From the NCBI GenBank assembly GCA_002162765.1, contig MAAR01000016.1, positions 1-64,000 of the forward strand: a stretch of DNA of 64,000 nucleotides, given 5' to 3'. Every line of letters starts with the position of its first letter. Position 1 is the first letter of the stretch. The notes under the pieces were generated by a model. The model saw only the letters and a program-made list of their open reading frames with translations. It was not told the DNA's origin and did not search any database. Positions 18,067 to 26,228 of the stretch are shown here, piece by piece. The DNA comes from Flavobacteriales bacterium 34_180_T64. GTDB taxonomy: Bacteria > Bacteroidota > Bacteroidia > Flavobacteriales > Flavobacteriaceae. The translations under genes were made by a program, and so were the position numbers.

Positions 18067-18630
18067 ATGAAAAAAACTACCATTGATAATTTATTTGAAG
18101 ACTTGAATAACACGTTTGATATTGAAGTTCCAAATTTGGGACATCAAAACAGATTTCTTGATAAACTGAATAATCAAGATCAAACCGTTGTCAAAAACAA
18201 TGTAGTAAAGATCAATTATTGGAAACCGTTAATGGCAATTGCCGCATCAATAGTTATCTGTGTTAGTTTGTTTACCATAACACAACTAGAGCCAGAAATT
18301 AAAGATTTAGCAAGTGTATCTCCAGAACTCGCAGAAACACAAGATTTTTTCACAGCTACAATTGCTAAGGAGCTAGCTACTCTTAATAGTGAACGTTCAC
18401 CAGAAACAAGCGTGTTAATAGATGATGCAATGAAACAGTTGAACATCTTAGAAACTGAATACAAATCTCTGAAAGTGGATTTAACCGAAAGTGGAGATGA
18501 TAAGCGTGTTATTTACGCAATGATCTCAAACTTTCAAACTCGAATCGAAATATTACAAAATGTATTAATAAATATTGAAGACGTTAAACAATTTAAGCAA
18601 AATAAAAATGAAGACACAATTACTATATAA
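18067..18630 (+). CDS. Putative membrane-anchored anti-sigma factor
   Basis: This 187-residue protein has a cytosolic N-terminal part of about 56 residues, one transmembrane helix (WKPLMAIAASIVICVSLFTIT, about 57-77) and a periplasmic helical part of about 110 residues. Its position 5 bp after a sigma factor and the single-TM layout are typical of anti-sigma factors. No zinc-binding ZAS motif is seen, so the class is uncertain. The next gene begins inside its 3' end (overlap 23 bp). Confidence 0.75.
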   Translation: MKKTTIDNLFEDLNNTFDIEVPNLGHQNRFLDKLNNQDQTVVKNNVVKINYWKPLMAIAASIVICVSLFTITQLEPEIKDLASVSPELAETQDFFTATIAKELATLNSERSPETSVLIDDAMKQLNILETEYKSLKVDLTESGDDKRVIYAMISNFQTRIEILQNVLINIEDVKQFKQNKNEDTITI

Positions 18631-19702
18631 GATCATATTTGCACTGGTATTAGTCCCGACCATGGCACTTGGAGGAACTACGAATTGGGGTGGAAAACAT
18701 ACAAAAGAAAAAACCATTAAGAAGGAGTTTACTGTAAATTCTGATGCAACTCTTAAAGTAGATAATAGCTATGGTAACATTGATATTGTAACCTATGACG
18801 GAACACAAATCATCATAGAAGTGCATATCAAAACTAATGGAAATGACGAAGAAAAAATTCAAAAAAAACTCGATAACATTACTGTAGAATTTAATGCATC
18901 GTCAAACCTAGTAGAAGCTAAAACACATTTTAACAAAAGCAAGAAAAAATCTTGGTGGAAATGGAATAATAGCAATACTGTAAATATGGAAATTAACTAC
19001 AGAATTAAACTGCCTATTACTAACAATGTCGATTTAAGCAATGACTATGGGAGTATAAACCTAGATAAATTAGAAGGACGAGCACGTATTAGTTGTGATT
19101 ATGGAAAAATAACAACTAAAGAGCTAATGGCTGACGATAATAGCATAAGCTTTGATTATACGAATAACTGTTATTTTGAATATATTAAAAGTGGATCTAT
19201 AAGTGCTGACTATAGTGGATTTACTGTTGCCAAAGCTAAGAATTTAGTTTTGTCCGCTGATTACTCAAAATCAGTAATAGAAATAGTAGAAGATATGACT
19301 TACAATTGTGATTACGGTGGACTAACAATCAAGCAAGTAAATAACGTTACTGGAAATGGAGATTATTTAACAACACGATTAGGAGCTATTTATAAAGACG
19401 TAAAAATAAAGGCAGATTATGGTTCAATAAAAATAGAGCGAATGACTGCAAATGCTGGAGATATTATAATTGAATCTGATTATGTTGGGATAACTATAGG
19501 TCATGATGCGGGTTACAATTTCAACTTCGATATCAATTTGGAACATGCTTCTCTTAGAGACCATAATGGCTTCGAATTCACCAAAAAGATCGTAGAATCA
19601 GGAGACACGTATTACCAAGGCAATTTTGGTAGTCCAAATAGCTCAAACAACATAAAAATTACTTCAAGTTATGGAAGTGTTACATTTAAACAATCAAAAT
19701 AA
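18608..19702 (+). CDS. Exported DUF4097-like beta-solenoid protein
   Basis: I start at ATG 18608, where a signal peptide of about 20 residues (MKTQLLYKIIFALVLVPTMA) begins. The mature chain of about 340 residues repeats short units centred on DYG/DYS: NSYGNIDI, SNDYGSINLD, SCDYGKIT, SADYSGFTV, SADYSKSV, NCDYGGLTI, KADYGSIKI, SDYVGITI, SSYGSVTF. The regular spacing of about 20 residues implies a beta-solenoid, like DUF4097/DUF2807 families. It overlaps the anti-sigma-like gene by 23 bp. Its role may be as envelope structure or as a target of the sigma factor. Confidence 0.82.
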   Translation: MKTQLLYKIIFALVLVPTMALGGTTNWGGKHTKEKTIKKEFTVNSDATLKVDNSYGNIDIVTYDGTQIIIEVHIKTNGNDEEKIQKKLDNITVEFNASSNLVEAKTHFNKSKKKSWWKWNNSNTVNMEINYRIKLPITNNVDLSNDYGSINLDKLEGRARISCDYGKITTKELMADDNSISFDYTNNCYFEYIKSGSISADYSGFTVAKAKNLVLSADYSKSVIEIVEDMTYNCDYGGLTIKQVNNVTGNGDYLTTRLGAIYKDVKIKADYGSIKIERMTANAGDIIIESDYVGITIGHDAGYNFNFDINLEHASLRDHNGFEFTKKIVESGDTYYQGNFGSPNSSNNIKITSSYGSVTFKQSK

Positions 19703-19712
19703 ATAATAAATC

Positions 19713-20441
19713 ATGAAAAAATCAATTTTAGTATTAGCTGCATTTTTAATATCATTTTCTTCAACCTATGCCAATTGGGGAAGTGACAAAATTAAAGGGA
19801 ATGGTAAAGTAACAACCATCACAAGAACAACTAGTGATTACGACGGCATAAAATGCGCAGGTTCATTCGACTATATATTAGTTGCTGGAACTGAAGGAAA
19901 GATCACTATTGAGGGCGAAGAAAATTTATTAAAATATGTAGTTACAGAAATTAAAGACAATAATTTAATTATTAAAACTGAGAAAAACATAAATCTGAGT
20001 CCAAGTAAAAATAAAACGATAAAAATCACGATTCCTTTTAAGGACATAAGTGAAGTTTCACTTGCCGGTTCTGGCGATTTATGGAATGAAGATAAAATTA
20101 CGGCAACAGATTTCGAAGTATCGCTTGCTGGTTCAGGCGATGTTGTTTTGAATATTGAAGCCTCTTCCATTGAAGGTAATTTAGCTGGATCTGGAGATTT
20201 AACTCTAAAAGGAAACACTAATAATTTAGAAGCTAATGTTGCCGGTTCTGGTGATTTTCATGGATTTGATTTACAATCTAATAACACGGACGTTTCATTA
20301 GCGGGATCTGGGGATGCAAAAGTAGTTTGTAATGAAGTATTGAAAGCAAGAGTAGCTGGCTCTGGAGATATAAAATATAGAGGTAATCCAAAAAAGGAAG
20401 ACACTAAGGTTAATGGCTCTGGTAGTATCAGTAGCAATTAA
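19713..20441 (+). CDS. Head GIN domain (DUF2807) protein with AGSGD repeats
   Basis: This 242-residue exported protein has a signal peptide ending STYA. The motif AGSGD occurs six times, at 118, 139, 158, 177, 197 and 215 (spacing 18-21), with a related NGSGSI at the end, typical of DUF2807 beta-helices. The GIN fold (putative auto-transporter adhesin head) is common in Bacteroidota next to sigma/anti-sigma genes. It follows the DUF4097-like gene by 10 bp and is last in the operon, before a bidirectional terminator. Confidence 0.9.
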   Translation: MKKSILVLAAFLISFSSTYANWGSDKIKGNGKVTTITRTTSDYDGIKCAGSFDYILVAGTEGKITIEGEENLLKYVVTEIKDNNLIIKTEKNINLSPSKNKTIKITIPFKDISEVSLAGSGDLWNEDKITATDFEVSLAGSGDVVLNIEASSIEGNLAGSGDLTLKGNTNNLEANVAGSGDFHGFDLQSNNTDVSLAGSGDAKVVCNEVLKARVAGSGDIKYRGNPKKEDTKVNGSGSISSN

Positions 20442-20460
20442 TAAAAATCATCAATCAAAA

Positions 20461-20495
20461 TAAAAAAGCCGCTCTACAAAGAGCGGCTTTTTAAA
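20461..20495. terminator. Bidirectional terminator
   Basis: AAAAAGCCGCTC (20464-20475) pairs with GAGCGGCTTTTT (20481-20492) around TACAA. A- and T-runs on both sides allow use by the GIN-domain operon on the plus strand and the convergent lipoprotein gene on the minus strand. Confidence 0.88.
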
Positions 20496-20512
20496 TAATA
20501 TAAAACTAAGTA

Positions 20513-21442
20513 TTATTGTTTTGTATACACAAATGTTAAATCCTGAGTAGTTGTTGCCGTGAAATCTGCATTAAAAGCTACAAATCCATCAGGAATAAAT
20601 ATTGACAACTGATTTCCATCCAATGTTCCATCTGTAGTTACACCTGCATCTGTAACACTAATTATGTTTCCATTTTGTGTCCAAGTTAAATCGGTATTTT
20701 CATTTTCCATAATACAATCGATTGTATAATCGTATTCATCTGTAGTACCTACTTCAATATCAAAATTAAAAGAGGCATAAGATGTGCTCATTGCTACGGC
20801 AGTTCCGTCAGCACTAAACACAATCGTTTCATTTTCATAGCAATCCATTTCGTCCAAGAAATTGATACTTTCCGTGCCATCATTATTTAAATCTATTGGT
20901 TCCTCTCCTATCCAAGCTGTTAGTTTCCATGTTCCAGGAATCTCTTCATCCTGTCCTACATCATTGGTACAATCTCCTAATGAGTCCATTTCTAATAATA
21001 AAGTTCCGTCGTCATCACCACATAAATTAATTTGATTTTGTAGTGCCAATCTATAAGAGTTACATAAATCAGTATAATTAGCAGGTGTCGCATTGTTGAA
21101 ATTAACAAGTGCCAAGTTTACAGCAATAGTAGCATTTTCACAATCATCTCCAGTTCCAGGATTACAATTACCAAGAGCATCAATACCAGATTGTATAGAA
21201 CCATCTGGATCACCACAGGCATCTATTTGTGCTTGCAAAGCTTCTTTATAATCATTACACAATTCAGTATAATTGTCTTCAGAAACATTAGCAAAAGCTA
21301 AAGCCGCATCTATGGTATTTAATAAGGCATCTTCACAACTCACATTAGTTTCTGTAGTGAAATCGCCTTCTAATGGTTCATTTTCACATGTAAATGCTGA
21401 CAGTAACACGAACAAACACAAAAGACCAGATATTTTTCTCAT
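20513..21442 (-). CDS. Eight-cysteine lipoprotein with lipocalin-like C-terminus
   Basis: This 309-residue lipoprotein has the signal peptide with Cys19 in LSAFTC. Its N-terminal module has two copies of a four-Cys repeat: C36, C62, C76, C93 and C101, C127, C141, C158. The spacing C-X25-C-X13-C-X16-C is identical in both. Each copy ends CGD...G..NC or CGD...DC. The C-terminal half (about 167-309) opens with IPGTWKLTAWIG and ends DLTFVYTKQ, as in lipocalin-like outer lipoproteins. Its neighbour downstream in coordinate order is a paralogue with a different C-terminus. Confidence 0.82.
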   Translation of the reverse strand: MRKISGLLCLFVLLSAFTCENEPLEGDFTTETNVSCEDALLNTIDAALAFANVSEDNYTELCNDYKEALQAQIDACGDPDGSIQSGIDALGNCNPGTGDDCENATIAVNLALVNFNNATPANYTDLCNSYRLALQNQINLCGDDDGTLLLEMDSLGDCTNDVGQDEEIPGTWKLTAWIGEEPIDLNNDGTESINFLDEMDCYENETIVFSADGTAVAMSTSYASFNFDIEVGTTDEYDYTIDCIMENENTDLTWTQNGNIISVTDAGVTTDGTLDGNQLSIFIPDGFVAFNADFTATTTQDLTFVYTKQ

Positions 21443-21463
21443 AACAAATTTTTATTGGGTTTA

Positions 21464-21478
21464 TGCAAACATACTAAT
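21464..21478 (-). promoter_or_regulatory. -7 box of the lipocalin-like lipoprotein gene
   Basis: On the minus strand, ATTAGTATGTTTGCA holds TATGTTTG (21466-21473), an exact TAnnTTTG element. The same 15-mer with one difference precedes the paralogue at 22605-22619. No clear TTG is seen 19-21 nt upstream. Confidence 0.5.
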
Positions 21479-21543
21479 TTTTAGCATTTTAATAATTTAA
21501 ATAAGCATCAATCAATTGAGATATTCACAATTCAAAATAATCT

Positions 21544-22578
21544 TTAAAAAGACCTAACGGCTCTATGATTTACCAAATCACTTTTTGGGTCTCCCCAAAT
21601 AGCACCATTATCGTCAAAATTTACAATTAAAAATCTCCAATGATTCTCTGGATCTTGAGTTGAGCTTGCTAAAAACAAAAATGCGTCAGAAAAATCCCCG
21701 AGTCCTTGGGCGTGCAAATTGGTATAGACTAAATGCAATTCATCAATTGAAGGAAGGTACCAATCATCAAATCCATTAAAAACAAAGTCATCACAATTTT
21801 TCGCTGCAACATCTCCCACACTTTGTACAAAAACTCCAGACACAGGATCCACTGCCTGACATTGTTCCGGATTATTGTAAAAATCGATATCGTTATGATA
21901 TTGTAAAATTAAATTAGTATTACTAATTCCGGTTCCAAATGCACTCTGAGTTCCACTAAGGTCAGTACTATAGCAACCCCATTGTGATTGAAATTGGGTT
22001 GAAATTGGAGCAATTTCCATTCCTCCTCCGTCATTATTCACGTAAAACACGAATCCACCGGCAGGACCTATATCTCCTATTTCATAAAGAGGTAAATTCA
22101 CCATTGTACAATCTTCCAAACCATCAATAATAGCTTGTATACTACCATCATCTCCACATTCATCTATTTGATTTTGCAATGCTAATTTATAGGTGTTACA
22201 TAAATCAGTATAAAAATCTGGGTTAGCATTTTCAAAATTTACTTGCGCCAAATTAACGGCCGTCGTAGCATTCTCACAATCATCTCCTGTTCCTGGATTA
22301 CAATTACCTAAAGCATCAACTCCTGATTGTAACGAGCCATCAGGATCTCCACATGCTTCAATTTGTGCTTGTAGTGCTTCTTTATAAACCGTACACAATT
22401 CTGTATAATTCGTTTCAGTTGCATCAACAAATGCTAAAGCTGCATCTACCGTATTTAGAAGAGCTTCTTCACAACTTAAATCGGTTTCCTCCAAAAAATC
22501 ACCCTCTAGTGGTTCATTTTCGCATGTAAATGCAGTTAATAATATAAATAGGGAAAATAAAAGAGATACTTTTTTCAT
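21544..22578 (-). CDS. Eight-cysteine lipoprotein with DUF1566-like C-terminus
   Basis: This 344-residue lipoprotein has Cys19 in LTAFTC and an N-terminal half closely similar to the 20.5-kb gene. Cysteines lie at 36, 62, 76, 93, 101, 127, 141 and 157, one residue shorter only in the last interval. The C-terminal half is unrelated to the neighbour: GDIGPAGGFVFYV, then WYLPSIDELHLVY and a final NHRAVRSF. This matches DUF1566 (Lcl C-terminal-type) domains of surface proteins. It lies just upstream of its paralogue on the same strand, with its own promoter box, so it is a tandem duplicate with a replaced tail. Confidence 0.83.
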   Translation of the reverse strand: MKKVSLLFSLFILLTAFTCENEPLEGDFLEETDLSCEEALLNTVDAALAFVDATETNYTELCTVYKEALQAQIEACGDPDGSLQSGVDALGNCNPGTGDDCENATTAVNLAQVNFENANPDFYTDLCNTYKLALQNQIDECGDDGSIQAIIDGLEDCTMVNLPLYEIGDIGPAGGFVFYVNNDGGGMEIAPISTQFQSQWGCYSTDLSGTQSAFGTGISNTNLILQYHNDIDFYNNPEQCQAVDPVSGVFVQSVGDVAAKNCDDFVFNGFDDWYLPSIDELHLVYTNLHAQGLGDFSDAFLFLASSTQDPENHWRFLIVNFDDNGAIWGDPKSDLVNHRAVRSF

Positions 22579-22604
22579 ACTTAGAATATATTTTTTTTTG
22601 AAGC

Positions 22605-22619
22605 TGTAAACATACTAAT
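22605..22619 (-). promoter_or_regulatory. -7 box of the DUF1566-type lipoprotein gene
   Basis: ATTAGTATGTTTACA on the minus strand holds TATGTTTA (22607-22614). It differs in one base from the box of the paralogue, so the duplication probably included the promoter. Confidence 0.45.
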
Positions 22620-22630
22620 TAATATTCATT

Positions 22631-23959
22631 TTACGGATTCTCTTTCGGCACTCTAAATAAAAGAATAATACCAATTAAAAAGAAAACAAAAAGAAATAAT
22701 ATAGCGTACCTCATGGTACTAATTTGATCGACAACTGCAAATATGGTCATTCCGATAACAATACCTATTTTTTCAGCCACATCATAGAAACTAAAATAAG
22801 AGGTTGTATCTTCTGTTTCTGGTAAAAACTTAGAATACGTAGATCTCCCTAACGCTTGTACGCCTCCCATTACAAGTCCTACAAGTCCTGCCGCAATGTA
22901 AAATTGTATAGGGGTTATCATGAAGTATGCATAGAAACAAAGCCCCATCCAAATAAAATTAATGACAATTAAGGTTTTAATATTCCCGAATTTAGCAGAA
23001 GCCTTAGAGGTTAACACAGCGCCCAAAATAGCAACCAATTGAATCACTAAAATACTACCAATAAGACCTATCGTTTTTTCACCATCTGTAGCCCATTCAA
23101 TTTCCTTTTCACCAAAATAAACAGCCATCAACATGATCGTTTGTACTGCCATACTAAATACGAAAAAAGCATATAAATAGCGTTTTAATCTTAAATTTTG
23201 CTTCAGCTCCTTCCAAACTAATTTTAACTCTTGAAATCCATTAAAGATGACATCTTTGGTCACTTTATGTCCTGATGACACCCCTTTAGGCAACACATGA
23301 AACGTATACTGACTAAAAATAATCCACCACAATCCAACAGTTATAAATGATATTTTCATGGCTTCAATTTTGGCCAGGTTATGCGCCTCTTCAGTGGTTC
23401 CAATATCAAAGCCAAACATTTCAGGATACATGACCATTCCCAAGTTTAATATCAACAATAGCACACTACCTATGTAACCCAAAGAAAATCCTTTAGCACT
23501 GATACTATCTTGTTGATCTTCAAAAGCGATATCTGGCAAATAGGAATTATAAAACACCAAGCTACCCCAATAGCCAATCAAGCCCATGAAATAGAACAGA
23601 AGACTCAAATGAATATAATCTAAACTGAACCAATACAATCCAATACAACCTAATCCACCAACATAACAGAAGAACTTCATGAAATTCTTTTTGTTACCTA
23701 CATAATCTGCAATACCAGATAATATAGGAGATGTAAACGCAACCACTAGAAATGTAAAAGCCGTAATCACTGAAATTAATACCGTTGGTTTCATTTCAAA
23801 TCCGAATGCTGATACCAATTCATCATCGGTTAAAAACAGTGCAGAATAAAAAATTGGAAAAATTGAAGATGCAATAGTTAAGGTATACACTGAATTTGCC
23901 CAATCATAAAACGCCCAGGCATTTAACAATTTTTTACTTCCTTTTTGAAAATTTGTCAT
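22631..23959 (-). CDS. MFS transporter, UMF1 (Atg22-like) family
   Basis: I start at ATG 23959 (MTNFQKGSKKLL), since the upstream open frame runs through the terminator hairpin of the M48 gene. The product has 442 residues and about 12 transmembrane helices. The N-terminal NAWAFYDWANSVYTLTI block is the UMF1/Atg22-like signature. The central LVWKELKQNLRLKRYL loop and the late LGRSTYSKFLPETEDTTSYFSFYDV block also match. Family members export small solutes such as amino acids. The substrate is not clear here. Confidence 0.88.
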   Translation of the reverse strand: MTNFQKGSKKLLNAWAFYDWANSVYTLTIASSIFPIFYSALFLTDDELVSAFGFEMKPTVLISVITAFTFLVVAFTSPILSGIADYVGNKKNFMKFFCYVGGLGCIGLYWFSLDYIHLSLLFYFMGLIGYWGSLVFYNSYLPDIAFEDQQDSISAKGFSLGYIGSVLLLILNLGMVMYPEMFGFDIGTTEEAHNLAKIEAMKISFITVGLWWIIFSQYTFHVLPKGVSSGHKVTKDVIFNGFQELKLVWKELKQNLRLKRYLYAFFVFSMAVQTIMLMAVYFGEKEIEWATDGEKTIGLIGSILVIQLVAILGAVLTSKASAKFGNIKTLIVINFIWMGLCFYAYFMITPIQFYIAAGLVGLVMGGVQALGRSTYSKFLPETEDTTSYFSFYDVAEKIGIVIGMTIFAVVDQISTMRYAILFLFVFFLIGIILLFRVPKENP

Positions 23960-23969
23960 ATAATAAAAT

Positions 23970-23998
23970 AAAAAAAAACTGCTCTTAAATGAGCAGCT
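23970..23998 (-). terminator. Terminator of the M48 peptidase gene
   Basis: CTGCTC (23979-23984) pairs with GAGCAG (23991-23996), and on the minus strand the stem is followed by a T-run (A-run 23970-23978). It sits between the M48 stop and the start of the UMF1 transporter, only about 11 nt before the latter. Confidence 0.8.
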
Positions 23999-24027
23999 TC
24001 TAAAGTAATACAATTTAATTTAAAAAA

Positions 24028-24858
24028 TCAATAGTTTCCTAACGGTCTAAATTCAGTAATTCCATATTTTTTTGCCTCATCTTTCGCTGCCGGAGCCCAA
24101 TTTTTTAAGTTTTCAATTCGCGTGTCATTGGAAGGATGTGTACTCAAAAATTCTGGTGGTGCTTCACCTCCACTATTTGCTTTCATTCGCTTCCATAATT
24201 CGGAAGCTTCATCTGGATTGTAACCTGCAATTGCCATCAATCGTAAACCGATTTCATCAGATTGTGATTCATGACTTCGACTAAAAGGTAACATGACACC
24301 TACCGTACTCCCAATACCATAGGCTTGATTAAACATATCTCTAGATTTAGGATCTTGAATTGCAACATTTCCAGCAACAGCACCAAACTGCTGTAACATT
24401 CCAGCACTCATACGTTGCTGTCCATGATTTGCTAGAGCATGTGCAACTTCGTGTCCCATTATAGCAGCAACACCTGTTTCATTTTGTGCAATTGGCAATA
24501 TCCCAGTATAAAATACAATCTTACCACCAGGCATACACCAAGCATTAACCGTTTTATCGTCTACTAAATTATATTCCCACTTATAATCATCCAAATATCC
24601 CTGATGTCCATTGGCATTCATCCAGCGTTCCGCAGCAGTAGCAATGCGCTGACCAACTCTTCTAATCATGTCTGCATCACCGGTCCCTTTTACAACTTTA
24701 TTTTCAGTTAAAAACTGATCATACTGTGCAAATGCCGATGGAAAAAGTTGTGAATTTGATACTAATGCCAACGTTTTCTTTCCAGTAAAAGGATTTGTAG
24801 CGCAGGATAAGAAAAGACCAATAGTCCCAATGGCTATTATTAAATTTTTAGTTTTCAT
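24028..24858 (-). CDS. M48 family metalloprotease lipoprotein
   Basis: This 276-residue lipoprotein has Cys19 in the lipobox LFLSC. The M48 (Oma1/HtpX-like, as in BepA/LoiP) zinc motif HEVAH is within AAIMGHEVAHALANHGQQR, with the third ligand in SHESQSDEIGLRLMAIAGYNP and a late LSTHPSNDTRI block. Such periplasmic proteases degrade misassembled outer-membrane proteins. The gene has its own terminator and a TACCTTTA box upstream (24892-24899). Confidence 0.93.
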   Translation of the reverse strand: MKTKNLIIAIGTIGLFLSCATNPFTGKKTLALVSNSQLFPSAFAQYDQFLTENKVVKGTGDADMIRRVGQRIATAAERWMNANGHQGYLDDYKWEYNLVDDKTVNAWCMPGGKIVFYTGILPIAQNETGVAAIMGHEVAHALANHGQQRMSAGMLQQFGAVAGNVAIQDPKSRDMFNQAYGIGSTVGVMLPFSRSHESQSDEIGLRLMAIAGYNPDEASELWKRMKANSGGEAPPEFLSTHPSNDTRIENLKNWAPAAKDEAKKYGITEFRPLGNY

Positions 24859-25034
24859 AGTTGACGGTTTAGGTGTTTAGATGAATGATATAAAGGTACA
24901 AAAAACGTTCCATTTAATAAGACGCCTTTTTTATTAGAAAGTCACAAAAAAAACAAATAATTAAGGTTCAAGTTGTTAACTTTCAAGTTCAATTTCGACA
25001 AATAGCAAAACCGTACTTATAATATATAGTTTAA

Positions 25035-25520
25035 ATGAAACGTACTTTATTCCTTTGCCTTTCAATATTACTTTTTAGTTGCAATACTAATGCTCAAAAA
25101 GTAAATACCACGCCTGAAAAAAAATATACAATCTCAAAAACTGATGCTGAATGGAAATTAATTTTGTCTCCCGAGCAGTATTATATATTGCGACAGGCTG
25201 GAACCGAACGCGCGTTTTCGAGTCCATTAAATAAAAATGATGCCATCGGCACATATCATTGTGCGGCTTGTAACACCCCTTTGTTTAAAAGTGAATATAA
25301 GTATGACTCGGGTTCTGGTTGGCCTAGTTTTGACAGAGAAATTAAGGGAAACGTTGCCTATGGCTCTGATACTAATTTAGGCTATTCTAGAGATGAAGAA
25401 CATTGTGCGACCTGCGGTGGGCATTTAGGACACTTGTTTAATGATGGTCCGAGTGATACTACGGGAAAACGACATTGTATTAACGGTGATGCATTGATTT
25501 TTGTTCCAAAAACCAATTAG
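25035..25520 (+). CDS. msrB: Peptide-methionine (R)-S-oxide reductase, lipoprotein form
   Basis: This 161-residue protein carries a lipobox LLFSC (Cys16) after a short signal peptide, so it is probably anchored on the periplasmic face. The zinc cysteines are at 76, 79, 124 and 127 (CAAC and CATC), and the catalytic cysteine is C148 in RHCINGDAL, where the family consensus has RHC-N-S-L-F. GSGWPSF and HLGHLFNDG are also present. It reduces the R-diastereomer of methionine sulfoxide in exported proteins. No msrA is adjacent. Confidence 0.94.
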   Translation: MKRTLFLCLSILLFSCNTNAQKVNTTPEKKYTISKTDAEWKLILSPEQYYILRQAGTERAFSSPLNKNDAIGTYHCAACNTPLFKSEYKYDSGSGWPSFDREIKGNVAYGSDTNLGYSRDEEHCATCGGHLGHLFNDGPSDTTGKRHCINGDALIFVPKTN

Positions 25521-25584
25521 TTTTGACGAATCACGATATTACGTTTAACTATCGTGAATTATGATGTGTGTGAATAAATGTCAC

Positions 25585-25592
25585 TATTTTTA
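25585..25592 (+). promoter_or_regulatory. Possible -7 box directly before DUF1572 start
   Basis: TATTTTTA fits TAnnTTTG except for the last base and lies 4 nt before the ATG at 25597. No clear TTG -33 element is seen. The arrangement recurs at other genes in this window. Confidence 0.35.
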
Positions 25593-25596
25593 GATT

Positions 25597-26151
25597 ATGA
25601 AACATTCATATTTAACAAGCATCAATAAACAATTCGATTATTATAAACGTTTGGGTGATAAAACATTTGAACAACTTAATTTATCAGAATTACAACGAGA
25701 GTTCAAAACGGATTCCAATAGTATCGCAATTATCGTTATGCATATTTCAGGTAATATGTTAAGCCGATGGACCGACTTCTTAATCTCGGATGGGGAAAAA
25801 CCTTGGCGGCAACGTGATTTAGAATTCGAAGATTGTTTCAATTCAAAAGCGGATATAATAGATGCATGGGAACAAGGATGGAATTGCCTGTTTAATGTTA
25901 TACAATCGCTAAGTATTGAGGATTTAGAGCGCATTGTTTATATTAGAAATCAAGGACATACTGTTACTGAAGCCATTAACAGGCAGATGATGCACTACGC
26001 CTATCACATTGGTCAAATTGTTTTTCTAGGTAAACTAATAAAAGGAAGCGACTGGGTTTCATTATCAATCCCCAAAGGGCATTCTTCAAGCTACAACAAA
26101 GAAAAATTCAACACAATAAAAAGCAGACAACATTTCACGGATGATCTATAA
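25597..26151 (+). CDS. DUF1572 (DinB-like) protein
   Basis: This 184-residue cytosolic protein has a helical-bundle pattern. IAIIVMHISGNMLSRWTDFL with His near the helix, then MMHYAYHIGQIVFLGKLI with two histidines, are the metal-binding signature of DUF1572/DinB_2-type bundles. The C-terminus has GSDWVSLSIPKGHSSSYN, usual for DUF1572. DinB-like proteins include thiol S-transferases, but this one is uncharacterised. A TATTTTTA box ends 4 nt before the ATG, so its mRNA may be leaderless. Confidence 0.88.
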   Translation: MKHSYLTSINKQFDYYKRLGDKTFEQLNLSELQREFKTDSNSIAIIVMHISGNMLSRWTDFLISDGEKPWRQRDLEFEDCFNSKADIIDAWEQGWNCLFNVIQSLSIEDLERIVYIRNQGHTVTEAINRQMMHYAYHIGQIVFLGKLIKGSDWVSLSIPKGHSSSYNKEKFNTIKSRQHFTDDL

Positions 26152-26228
26152 TAAATTTCAAGCTATCATTTAATATTCAAATTTGGTTTCGTAAATTCGT
26201 AGCTTCAATTAATGATTAAAATATTCTC

